Shown here: one piece after another, positions 17,613-25,506 of the stretch | Layout: the number at the start of each line of letters is the position of its first letter | How positions within the stretch are numbered: position 1 is the first letter of the stretch | DNA from: Sulfitobacter sp. | Lineage (GTDB): Bacteria > Pseudomonadota > Alphaproteobacteria > Rhodobacterales > Rhodobacteraceae | Direction: 5' to 3' | Length of the DNA: 48,182 nt | NCBI GenBank assembly: GCA_017854855.1 | Contig: JAFMGZ010000028.1 | Coordinates: 1-48,182, forward strand | The notes under the pieces: model-generated | What the model was told of the DNA's origin: nothing | Databases searched by the model: none | What the model saw: the letters and a program-made list of their open reading frames with translations, nothing else | Program-made: the position numbers and the translations under genes

Positions 17613-18947
17613 ATGGCACAGGCAATGAAGATCGCGATTGTTGATGACGAAAAGGACATGCGGCAGTCGATCAGCCAGTGGCTGGCCCTGTCTGGTTATG
17701 ACACGGAAACCTTCGGCTCTGCCGAGGATGCGCTCAAGACTTTGGGGCCGGATTATCCGGGCATTGTGATTTCCGACATCAAGATGCCGGGCATGGACGG
17801 GATGCAGTTCCTCAAAAAACTGATGGGCAATGACAGCGCCTTGCCGGTCATCATGATCACCGGGCATGGCGATGTGCCGATGGCAGTCGAAGCGATGCGC
17901 GTGGGGGCCTTTGATTTCCTGGAAAAGCCGTTCAACCCCGAACGGATGTCGGAGCTGGCCAAGAAGGCCACCAATGCACGCCGTCTGGTGATGGACAACC
18001 GCGCCTTGCGGCGGGAATTGTCTGATGGCGGGCAATTGATGAAAAAACTCATCGGGCAATCGCCGGTGATGGACCGTCTGCGTGAGGATATTCTGGATCT
18101 GGGCCAGGCCGACGGCCATGTGTTGATCGACGGGGAAACGGGAACGGGCAAGACGCTGGTGGCGCATGCCTTGCATGCGGTCGGCAGCCGGGCGGGCAAG
18201 AAATTTGTGCTGGTCTCTTGCGGTGCATTTGAAGAGGACGCCCTGAGCAAGCGATTGTTTGGCCCGATGCAGCCCGAAGACGCGCTTTTGCCTGCCATCG
18301 AAGAAGCCCGTGGCGGAACCCTGGTGCTTGAGGATGTCGAGGCCTTGTCAGAGACGCTGCAGGCGCGGCTGCTGAGCGTAATCAACGAACAGGGCACCCC
18401 GGCAGAGACGCGGATCGTGGCGATCTCCAATTTGCAAGAAGCGGGCCGTACATCAGAGGATGCGCTGCGCAGTGATTTGTTCTACCGGCTGGCCGCCTTG
18501 CGGATCACCGTGCCACCGCTGCGCCAGCGCGGCGAGGATATTCTGACGCTTTTCACCCGGCTGAGTGATCAATTCGCCGAGGAATACGGCTGCGACGCGC
18601 CACAGGTCAGCGCGCAAGAGGCTGCGCAATTGTTGCAGGCCCCCTGGCCGGGCAATGTGCGGCAGCTGATCAATGTGGCTGAACGTGCGGTGCTGCAATC
18701 GCGGCGCGGATCGGGGACCATCGCATCCTTGCTGATGTCGGATCATGAGGAAATGCAGCCGGTCATGACCACCGAAGGCAAGCCGCTCAAGGAATATGTC
18801 GAAGCTTTTGAACGGATGCTGATCGACAATACCATGCGCCGGCACAAAGGGTCGATCGCATCGGTGATGGACGAATTATGCCTGCCGCGGCGGACGTTAA
18901 ACGAAAAGATGGCCAAATATGGCTTGCAGCGCTCAGATTACCTCTGA
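17613..18947 (+). CDS. dctD: DctD-like NtrC-family response regulator lacking GAFTGA
   Basis: The 444-residue protein has the DctD layout: a receiver domain with phosphoacceptor Asp55 in VISDIKMPG, a AAA+ domain, and a Fis-type helix-turn-helix ending LCLPRRTLNEKMAKYGL. Walker A is intact (GETGTGKT, residues 174-181), as is the arginine-finger region LRSDLFYRLAALRI. The sigma-54 contact loop GAFTGA, expected right after LFGPMQ, is replaced by PEDALL (about 221-226), and the loop is several residues shorter. Walker B reads LVLED instead of LFLDE. It is therefore unlikely to open sigma-54 promoters and may act with sigma-70, as R. capsulatus NtrC does. It is co-transcribed with dctB. Confidence 0.88.
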   Translation: MAQAMKIAIVDDEKDMRQSISQWLALSGYDTETFGSAEDALKTLGPDYPGIVISDIKMPGMDGMQFLKKLMGNDSALPVIMITGHGDVPMAVEAMRVGAFDFLEKPFNPERMSELAKKATNARRLVMDNRALRRELSDGGQLMKKLIGQSPVMDRLREDILDLGQADGHVLIDGETGTGKTLVAHALHAVGSRAGKKFVLVSCGAFEEDALSKRLFGPMQPEDALLPAIEEARGGTLVLEDVEALSETLQARLLSVINEQGTPAETRIVAISNLQEAGRTSEDALRSDLFYRLAALRITVPPLRQRGEDILTLFTRLSDQFAEEYGCDAPQVSAQEAAQLLQAPWPGNVRQLINVAERAVLQSRRGSGTIASLLMSDHEEMQPVMTTEGKPLKEYVEAFERMLIDNTMRRHKGSIASVMDELCLPRRTLNEKMAKYGLQRSDYL

Positions 18948-18992
18948 GCGCGTGCCGGGGTTGGCGCATTGCGCAAAGGGTCGGCCGACCGA

Positions 18993-19283
18993 TCAGCCCG
19001 TTCGGCGTTCCACAATCTGCAGCGCCTTGCCATTGTCGTCCGTGACACAGGTCCATGACGGGGCATTTGGCACATCAACGACATAACGGTTGATCTCGAC
19101 GATGGGCAATGTGGTGTTCAGTGTCACACCAGAGGCGCTTGTTTGTTTTGCCACGGCAGCCACACAGCTTTTCTGGCCGCGTAGGTCTGCCAATGCGGTC
19201 GGGTCATTCGCAACGGCCATTTCGTCACAAGCCGCCAGTCCCAAGAGAGACAAGACAAGAGCGGGGCGCAGGAATTTATGCAT
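18993..19283 (-). CDS. Small putative lipoprotein (96 aa)
   Basis: The product has a signal peptide with lipobox LAAC (Cys19). The mature ~77 residues contain two further cysteines (KSCVAAVAKQT and SWTCVTDD) that could form a disulfide. The second half, RYVVDVPNAPSWTCVTDDNGKALQIVE, looks like beta strands. No family was recognised. AAAGGA lies at good spacing before the ATG at 19283. It converges with dctD. Confidence 0.75.
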   Translation of the reverse strand: MHKFLRPALVLSLLGLAACDEMAVANDPTALADLRGQKSCVAAVAKQTSASGVTLNTTLPIVEINRYVVDVPNAPSWTCVTDDNGKALQIVERRTG

Positions 19284-19823
19284 GTAGGGTCCTTTGGGTC
19301 TTGATCCCTGCGGCGCAGATCGCAGGGTATTTCAGATGTTTTCATCCCGTTCAGGTGAGCCTGATGCAAACATTCTTGTCAAGCAATCGGGGCCAGACCG
19401 CAATTTCGCGGCAGTCCTCAACGATTGCCCATTGTGTTTTATCATCCAAAGCCATTATCCTGTTTTATCAGGAGCGATACGCGCTTTCGCGCCATACGTG
19501 TTCCTTTTGAGAGATTCGCTGCGGGTAGAGGTTAGGACAAGCACCTTCACCAGCAGGCCGATTGGGCCGGAAACGGCCAAAGAACCGCTGACAGTCTGAC
19601 AGGGAAACCTTTGATGGCTGCGGCCAAATGAATGGATGCGGCGGGTTTCCCGATCGCATCGGAGAAGAACCGCGATGACGCGCGCAGACGCCAAGAGCAG
19701 GATACGGCAGGCCTTTTCAGGCCCCGTCCTTGTGCCGTCAGACATCGCCCGGACAAGTCATACCGCAAAGCTGCTATCCCCCCCGGGGATGATAGGGGCG
19801 CGTGCCGTATGCATAGTGAGAAC
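19284..19823. other. Long control region between the lipoprotein gene and rne
   Basis: These 540 bp separate the divergently read lipoprotein and rne genes. No conserved ORF is visible. Just ahead of the rne start (about 19780-19800) lies CTATCCCCCCCGGGGATGATAG, whose arms can pair and may form an mRNA hairpin near the ribosome binding site. A long 5' UTR would fit the known autoregulation of E. coli rne through its leader, but that parallel is inference. No promoter was called confidently. Confidence 0.45.
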
Positions 19824-22691
19824 ATGCCTAAGAAAATGCTTATCGATGCCTCCCACGCGGAAGAGATCCGTGTTGTGGTGGTCGATGGAAACAAGGTTGA
19901 GGAATTTGACTTTGAATCCGAAAACAAACGCCAGCTTGCTGGCAATATCTATCTCGCCAAGGTAACGCGGGTAGAGCCGTCTTTGCAGGCGGCTTTCGTG
20001 GACTATGGCGGCAACCGCCATGGCTTTCTTGCCTTTTCAGAGATCCACCCCGATTATTACCAAATCCCTGTCGCGGACCGTCAGGCCCTGATGGAAGAAG
20101 AGCGCGCCTATGCCGAGGCGCAGGCGGCAAAGGAAGACGACGAGAGCAAGCCAAAGCGCCGCTCGCGGTCGCGCAGCCGTGGCAAGTCAAAGGCCGAAGA
20201 GGCCCGGAGCGACGATGCGACAACCTCGGCTGAGATTGTGGGCATGGAGACTGTCGATCTGTCTGATGATGACGAAGTCGACGTGAGCGACGACGAGGCG
20301 TCATCGCCGATGGAGCGCGTGCCTGAGACGCCGGTTGAGACGCCGCAGGCCGATGAAGCTGCAGATGGCGACGACAGCTCTGACGATACGGATCACCATG
20401 ACGATGATCACGAAGAGGATGATGCCGATAACAAGGCCGATGCCGCGTCCAAGGACGAAAGCATCGAATCGGTCTCTGAAGAAGACGACAGCGAAGATCT
20501 TCGTCCCGTGCGCAAACCGCGTGCCCGTCGGTACAAGATCCAGGAAGTGATCAAGGTTCGTCAGATCCTGCTGATCCAGGTGGTCAAGGAAGAACGCGGC
20601 AACAAGGGTGCCGCCCTGACGACATATCTGTCCTTGGCGGGGCGCTACTGCGTGTTGATGCCGAACACCGCGCGCGGCGGCGGCATCAGCCGCAAGATCA
20701 CCAATGCTGTTGACCGCAAGAAGCTCAAGGAAATCGCGAATGAGATCAAGGTGCCGCAAGGTGCGGGGCTGATCGTTCGGACCGCAGGTGCCAAGCGGAC
20801 CCGCGCCGAGATCAAGCGCGATTATGAATATCTTCAGCGGATGTGGGAACAGATCCGCGAGCTGACGCTGAAATCCATCGCACCGGCAAAGATCTATGAA
20901 GAGGGCGACCTGATCAAACGGTCGATCCGCGACCTGTATAACAGGGACATTGACGAGGTCTTTGTGGAGGGCGAGCGCGGCTACCGCATCGCCAAGGACT
21001 TCATGAAGATGATCATGCCGTCGCACGCCAAGAACGTGAAACGCTATGAGGAAACACTGCCGCTTTTCGCCCGCTACCAGGTGGAAAGCTATCTGTCGGG
21101 CATGTTCAACCCAACCGTCCAGCTGCCATCGGGTGGCTATATCGTGATCGGTGTGACCGAGGCGCTTGTCGCCATCGACGTCAACTCGGGCCGCGCGACC
21201 AAAGAGGGATCGATCGAGCAGACAGCGACCAAAACCAACCTGGAGGCCGCCGATGAGGTGGCCCGCCAGTTGCGCCTGCGCGATCTGGCCGGTTTGATCG
21301 TGATCGACTTTATCGACATGGACGAACGCAAGAACAACGCTGCCGTCGAAAAGCGGATGAAGGACAAGCTCAAGACCGACCGCGCCCGCATTCAGGTTGG
21401 CCGCATTTCGGGCTTTGGCTTGATGGAAATGTCGCGTCAGCGTCTGCGCCCCGGCATGATCGAGGCGACGACACAGCCTTGTCATGCGTGTCACGGCACA
21501 GGTCTGATCCGGTCTGACGACAACCTTGCGCTGTCGATCATCCGCCAGATCGAAGAAGAAGGCACACGTCGCCGCACCCGCGAGGTCTTGATCAAGGCAC
21601 CGGTTGGCATCGCCAACTTCCTGATGAACCAAAAACGTGAACATGTGGCCCAGATCGAGACGCGCTATGGCATGTCCGTGCGGGTGGAAGGGGATCCAGC
21701 CCTGGTCAGCCCCGATTTCACAATGGAGAAGTTCAAGACCGCCACCCGGAACGTGCCGCAGGTCGAGGAAGCTGTCGTTTCGGTCAGCGCATCGCTGATG
21801 GATCAGATCGACGAGGACGAAGCCGAAGCACTGGCCGCTGAGGAAGAAGCACCCGAAGCGCCAGGGACACCAGAGGCACCAGAGGCCCGTGAGAACAGCG
21901 AGCCGTCTGAGCACAATGTCGATGGAGATGGCAAACCGAAACGGCGCCGCAGGCGGCGTCGCAGCCGTGGTCGGGGCAAATCTGGCAATGGCGAAAACGG
22001 TGAGAATGGCACTGATGAAAATCAGGCCGAAAACGCTGATGCAGCACAGGAGACGCCAGGCGATGCTGAGGCCGCTGCTGACGCAGCCCCTGCCGAGGCG
22101 ACAGCAGAACCTGTAGATGCCCAGGCTGACGATGCTGTTGAAGAAAAGCCCAAAAAGCGCACCACGCGCAGCCGGTCGCGGTCAACAAGCGCCAAGGCCA
22201 AGGCCGAGGCGGAAGGTGCCGCCGACGTGGATGCTAAGACATCTGACAGCGTAGACAGCACCGAGGGTGAAGCCCCGCAAGAGGCAAAGCCCAAAGCCAA
22301 GCCGAAGCGGACACGGACCCCCAAGGCAAAGAAAGTGGCCGAGGAAGAGGTTACGGCGGCTGAACCTGCTGCGGATTCAGCCCCGGCAGAAGACCCTGCC
22401 GAAGCTGTCGCAAAGGAAGAAAAGCCTAAAAAGCCACGCAGCAGGGCAAAGCCAAAAGCCAAAGCCGCACCAAAAGCCGAGGCAGAGGCGGTGGCCGAAG
22501 CAGAGGCACCCGCAGCAGCTGCTGAGGCTACTCCGACGCCAGAGGCGGCAACGCCAGAGCCTGTCGCGGCGGAAGTGGCACCTGAGCCTGCTGCTGCAGA
22601 ACCTGCTGCTGCCGAACCTGTGTCGGAGCCTGAGGTCGCAAAGAAGGCAGACAAGTCCAAGCGCAAGGGCTGGTGGTCACTGGGGCGCTAA
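19824..22691 (+). CDS. rne: Ribonuclease E/G family endoribonuclease
   Basis: The 955-residue protein is the single-strand-specific endonuclease that drives mRNA decay and rRNA/tRNA processing. The N-terminal S1 domain is split by an acidic Asp/Glu-rich insertion (about residues 85-240). Catalytic Asp452 (AIDVNSGRATKEGS) and Asp495 (VIDFIDMD) are 43 residues apart as in E. coli (303, 346), and the zinc-link CHACHGTG has Cys553 and Cys556. After about residue 650 the chain is disordered and Ala/Glu/Pro-rich with Arg-rich patches (RRRRRRRSRGRGK), a likely scaffold for degradosome partners. The start MPKKMLID matches the family; an ATG five codons upstream is possible. Confidence 0.95.
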   Translation: MPKKMLIDASHAEEIRVVVVDGNKVEEFDFESENKRQLAGNIYLAKVTRVEPSLQAAFVDYGGNRHGFLAFSEIHPDYYQIPVADRQALMEEERAYAEAQAAKEDDESKPKRRSRSRSRGKSKAEEARSDDATTSAEIVGMETVDLSDDDEVDVSDDEASSPMERVPETPVETPQADEAADGDDSSDDTDHHDDDHEEDDADNKADAASKDESIESVSEEDDSEDLRPVRKPRARRYKIQEVIKVRQILLIQVVKEERGNKGAALTTYLSLAGRYCVLMPNTARGGGISRKITNAVDRKKLKEIANEIKVPQGAGLIVRTAGAKRTRAEIKRDYEYLQRMWEQIRELTLKSIAPAKIYEEGDLIKRSIRDLYNRDIDEVFVEGERGYRIAKDFMKMIMPSHAKNVKRYEETLPLFARYQVESYLSGMFNPTVQLPSGGYIVIGVTEALVAIDVNSGRATKEGSIEQTATKTNLEAADEVARQLRLRDLAGLIVIDFIDMDERKNNAAVEKRMKDKLKTDRARIQVGRISGFGLMEMSRQRLRPGMIEATTQPCHACHGTGLIRSDDNLALSIIRQIEEEGTRRRTREVLIKAPVGIANFLMNQKREHVAQIETRYGMSVRVEGDPALVSPDFTMEKFKTATRNVPQVEEAVVSVSASLMDQIDEDEAEALAAEEEAPEAPGTPEAPEARENSEPSEHNVDGDGKPKRRRRRRRSRGRGKSGNGENGENGTDENQAENADAAQETPGDAEAAADAAPAEATAEPVDAQADDAVEEKPKKRTTRSRSRSTSAKAKAEAEGAADVDAKTSDSVDSTEGEAPQEAKPKAKPKRTRTPKAKKVAEEEVTAAEPAADSAPAEDPAEAVAKEEKPKKPRSRAKPKAKAAPKAEAEAVAEAEAPAAAAEATPTPEAATPEPVAAEVAPEPAAAEPAAAEPVSEPEVAKKADKSKRKGWWSLGR

Positions 22692-22814
22692 GGCGTTTTT
22701 GGTAGAGCTTTGTTGAACTCATATCCCTTAACGCGTTGAAAATTTAGGTTTTTGGCAGCGTTAGGGGGTGGGTTTTCCGGTCTTTGTGGGGGTGTGGAGG
22801 CCCTTTGGGGCCTT

Positions 22815-22866
22815 TGGAGGCTCTGCCTCCAAACCTCCGAGGTATTTAGGGCCAAAAAGAGGGAAG
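22815..22866 (+). repeat. 3'-gene repeat element, copy 2
   Basis: The stem GGAGGC-TCT-GCCTCC is followed by AAACCTCC, then GAGGTATTT and GCCAAAAAGAGGGAAG. It lies 124 bp beyond the rne stop in the same orientation. Compared with copy 1 at 9451, both arms and the following CC-rich segment change together, preserving pairing. Confidence 0.75.
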
Positions 22867-22968
22867 GCCTTTGTTGGACTTGCTGATAGATCGCTGATCA
22901 TTTCAGGCGGTGTTCAGGGGGGGTGGGTTTTTGAAAACGCCCTTGGCCATGGTCGAAACCATATCAAG

Positions 22969-22995
22969 GCAGGCCTGTCGCGGGCCTGCTTTTTT
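22969..22995 (+). terminator. Rho-independent terminator downstream of rne
   Basis: GCAGGCC (22969-22975) pairs with GGCCTGC (22983-22989) around a 7-base loop and is followed by TTTTTT. It lies about 280 bp after the rne stop, so it ends either a long rne 3' UTR or a separate short transcript from 22700-22990. Confidence 0.8.
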
Positions 22996-23040
22996 GTGGG
23001 CCTGCCTTTTTTGTAGGCCCGCCTTTTTTGTAGGGTGGCC
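22981..23040 (+). repeat. Degenerate tandem repeat of a GC-block/T-tract unit
   Basis: Three to four units of about 17 bp follow one another, each a GGGCCTGC-like block plus a T5-6 tract ending GT or GTA; the first unit is the 3' half of the terminator above. Later units drift (GGCCCGCC, GGGTGGCCC). It looks like local duplication of a terminator arm and its U-tract. Confidence 0.7.
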
Positions 23041-23104
23041 CTTTTGTTGGGGTGCCATTGCAACAGATAGGCGCGATTGCGGCGCGGGATGAGGGGGCGT
23101 GCCC

Positions 23105-23332
23105 CTAGCGGTCCTTGCGGACAAGATAGCTTTGTGCGCCACCGTGATCTTGGGTCTCAAGCAGGGTGTGACCTGCCTCGGCGCAAAAATGCGGGACATC
23201 GACGATCGCTGCGGGATCATCGGCGCGCAGGCGCATGCAGTCGCCCACGGGCAAGGCGGTCAGCCGCTTGCGCAGTTTAAGCACGGGCAGAGGGCACAAC
23301 AGCCCGGTGGCATCAAGGTCATGAATGGTCAT
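23105..23332 (-). CDS. TusA-family sulfurtransferase-like protein
   Basis: The 75-residue protein has the TusA/SirA fold signature: LDATGLLCPLPVLKLRK near the N terminus with the sulfur-carrying Cys13, and the core ending with a strand bearing YLVRK. Family members relay persulfide sulfur in tRNA thiolation or other sulfur transfer. It contains a second Cys (PVGDCMRLR). It is divergent from ccdA with about 90 bp between starts. The ribosome binding site is weak. Confidence 0.85.
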   Translation of the reverse strand: MTIHDLDATGLLCPLPVLKLRKRLTALPVGDCMRLRADDPAAIVDVPHFCAEAGHTLLETQDHGGAQSYLVRKDR

Positions 23333-23424
23333 AAATGCCAGATAAGCCAGATGTTACACAGGGTCCACAGGGTTGTGACCATCTGGCGCGTGACGGGGCC
23401 GGAAATTGGGTCTAGAGGTGGGGT

Positions 23425-24177
23425 ATGTTTGGAATTGAATTGATCGACGCGGGGCTTTTACCTGCCATGCTGATTGCCCTGGTTGCGGGGATCATCAGCT
23501 TTTTGAGCCCCTGTGTCCTGCCCATCGTGCCGCCCTATCTGGCCTATATGAGCGGCGTTTCACTGGGCGATATGTCCAGCGTGGCGGCCGCCCGGCGCAA
23601 GGCGGTGATATCGGCATTGTTCTTTGTCATGGGGCTGAGCACGGTCTTTTTGTTTCTGGGCTTCACCGCGTCGGCCTTTGGGGCATTTTTCCTGCAAAAC
23701 CAGCTCTTGTTTGCGCGGATATCGGGGGTGGTGATCATTGTTTTTGGTCTGCATTTTCTGGGTATCTTTCGCATTCCGTTTCTGGATCAGGAAGCGCGGC
23801 TTGATGCGGGCGACAAGGGTGGCTCCAGCTTTGGGGCCTATGTGCTGGGCCTTGCCTTTGCCTTTGGGTGGACGCCCTGCATCGGGCCGCAGTTGGGCGC
23901 GATCCTGTCTTTGGCCGCGACAGAGGCGTCGGTGGCCAAGGGGACGCTGCTGTTGGGCATCTATGCGGCGGGGCTGGGTATTCCGTTCTTGTTGGCGGCG
24001 ATGTTCATCACCCGCGCCATGGGTGTGATGAACCGGATCAAGCCGCACATGAAGACCATTGAGCGGGTCATGGGGCTGCTCTTGGTGGCGGTTGGCCTTG
24101 CGATGGTGACCGGGGCTTTTTCCAATTTCGCCTTCTGGCTGCTTGAGACGTTTCCGGCGCTTGGCGCGCTTGGCTGA
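23425..24177 (+). CDS. ccdA: Cytochrome c biogenesis protein CcdA
   Basis: The 250-residue inner-membrane protein carries reducing power across the membrane for cytochrome c haem ligation or other periplasmic thiol reduction. It has six predicted transmembrane helices. The redox cysteines lie in FLSPCVLPIVPPYLAYMSG (helix 1) and FGWTPCIGPQLGA (helix 4), the hallmark pair of the DsbD/CcdA membrane domain. GAGGTGGGG precedes the ATG. Confidence 0.94.
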   Translation: MFGIELIDAGLLPAMLIALVAGIISFLSPCVLPIVPPYLAYMSGVSLGDMSSVAAARRKAVISALFFVMGLSTVFLFLGFTASAFGAFFLQNQLLFARISGVVIIVFGLHFLGIFRIPFLDQEARLDAGDKGGSSFGAYVLGLAFAFGWTPCIGPQLGAILSLAATEASVAKGTLLLGIYAAGLGIPFLLAAMFITRAMGVMNRIKPHMKTIERVMGLLLVAVGLAMVTGAFSNFAFWLLETFPALGALG

Positions 24178-24228
24178 CGCCTTACTCTTGCCCATAATCG
24201 CAGCTATAGTGATCGCAAAGAGGACGCT

Positions 24229-25506
24229 ATGGGCACAGTGCAGGCAGATCAGGTCAAAAGGCGCAGGGTTTTTTACATTCCAGGCTACGATCCGATTCAT
24301 CCGCGTCGCTACCGCGAGCTGTACCGCAAGGAAGGCGTGGCACAGGGTGCGATTTCGGGATATGAAATAGGGCTGAAGCCCAAGGCATCCGGATCGCAGA
24401 ATTATGGCTGGACGGTGCAATCGAACATAAATGGCAGTGAGGTTGCGGCAGATTTTGATGTGCTGGTCTGGTCAGATATCGTGCGCGACAGCATGAGCAC
24501 GTCAATCCCCGCCACCTATCTGCAGCTGATCCGCACGGCCTGGGTCTATATCGGCTCTGGTGCGCTGTGGCGGCTGATGAAGCTGCGCAAAGGGCCGGTG
24601 ATTGCAGCGCTTTATCCTGTCGGGATGTTGCTGGTGCAATTGGCGCTGGCCATTGTCGCCTTTACGCTTGCGGTCCGGCTGATCATGGGTGCTGCGGGGT
24701 TTGTGGCACCGCTGATGCAAGGCATGCCAATGTTCGCAACGGTTATTGTTTATGGCGCGCCGCTGTTGGGGCTGGTTGTTGGGGCATTGGTCTTTGTGCT
24801 GTTGCTGCGGTGGTTCAAGAAACAGGATGGCAAGTTTTTTGCCTATTACCTGATGCATGATTATTCCTATTCGGCCTCATCGCGCGGAGCCAACCCGCCC
24901 GAGCTTGAGGCGCGGATTGCCGTTTTCACCGACACGATTGCACAGGCGTTGCGAGGGGACGTGGATGAGGTTCTGGTTGTGGGTCATTCATCTGGCGCGC
25001 ATCTGGGGGTGTCGATCTTGGCCGATCTGATCCGGCAGGGCAGGGTGCCTGCACATGGGCCGGCACTGTCTTTTCTGACCCTGGGGCAGGTGGTGCCGAT
25101 GGTGTCCTTTCTGTCGCAGGCGCATCGGCTGCGGGCGGATCTGCAATATCTGTCAGCGCGTGATGAACTGACATGGGTCGATGTCACCGCCCCCGGCGAT
25201 GGCTGTGCCTTTGCGCTATGCGATCCGGTGTCGGTCTCTGGCGTGGCCCCTGAGGACAAGAAATGGCCGCTGGTGTTCTCTGCGGCCTTTACCCAGACGC
25301 TTAGCCCGGAGCGGTGGAAGGCCCTGCGCTGGCGGTTTTTCCGTCTCCATTTTCAGTATCTTTGTGCGTTCGACCGGCCCAAGGACTATGACTATTTTCA
25401 GATCACCGCCGGTCCGATGACCCTTGGTGCGCGCTATGCGGGCCGGGTCCCGTCCAAGTCGCGCATTGACCGCGCCGTCAGCAAATACACCTCTGTTGCC
25501 GCATGA
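24229..25506 (+). CDS. Membrane-embedded alpha/beta-hydrolase-like protein
   Basis: The 425-residue protein was not matched to a named family. It begins with a cytosolic segment RRRVFYIPGYDP that resembles the first strand and oxyanion loop of alpha/beta hydrolases. Two transmembrane helices (about 132-158 and 176-203) are inserted mid-chain. They are followed by VVGHSSGAHLGVSIL, a GxSxG nucleophile elbow with predicted Ser254, and candidate acid residues near LSARDELTWVD. A C-terminal catalytic His is not obvious; HFQY near residue 374 is one option. Its stop overlaps the P450 start as ATGA, so the two are translationally coupled. AGAGGAC precedes the ATG. A lipid- or ester-linked substrate is plausible but unproven. 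Confidence 0.7.
   Translation: MGTVQADQVKRRRVFYIPGYDPIHPRRYRELYRKEGVAQGAISGYEIGLKPKASGSQNYGWTVQSNINGSEVAADFDVLVWSDIVRDSMSTSIPATYLQLIRTAWVYIGSGALWRLMKLRKGPVIAALYPVGMLLVQLALAIVAFTLAVRLIMGAAGFVAPLMQGMPMFATVIVYGAPLLGLVVGALVFVLLLRWFKKQDGKFFAYYLMHDYSYSASSRGANPPELEARIAVFTDTIAQALRGDVDEVLVVGHSSGAHLGVSILADLIRQGRVPAHGPALSFLTLGQVVPMVSFLSQAHRLRADLQYLSARDELTWVDVTAPGDGCAFALCDPVSVSGVAPEDKKWPLVFSAAFTQTLSPERWKALRWRFFRLHFQYLCAFDRPKDYDYFQITAGPMTLGARYAGRVPSKSRIDRAVSKYTSVAA

Noticed and set aside
20301..21914. 537-codon open frame on the minus strand inside rne
   Set aside because: Antisense to the RNase E catalytic core; composition reflects codon bias, no recognisable domain.
22022..22666. Ala/Ser-rich 214-codon frame antisense to the rne C terminus
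   Set aside because: A mirror of the Ala/Glu/Pro-rich repeat coding on the other strand; no start signal.
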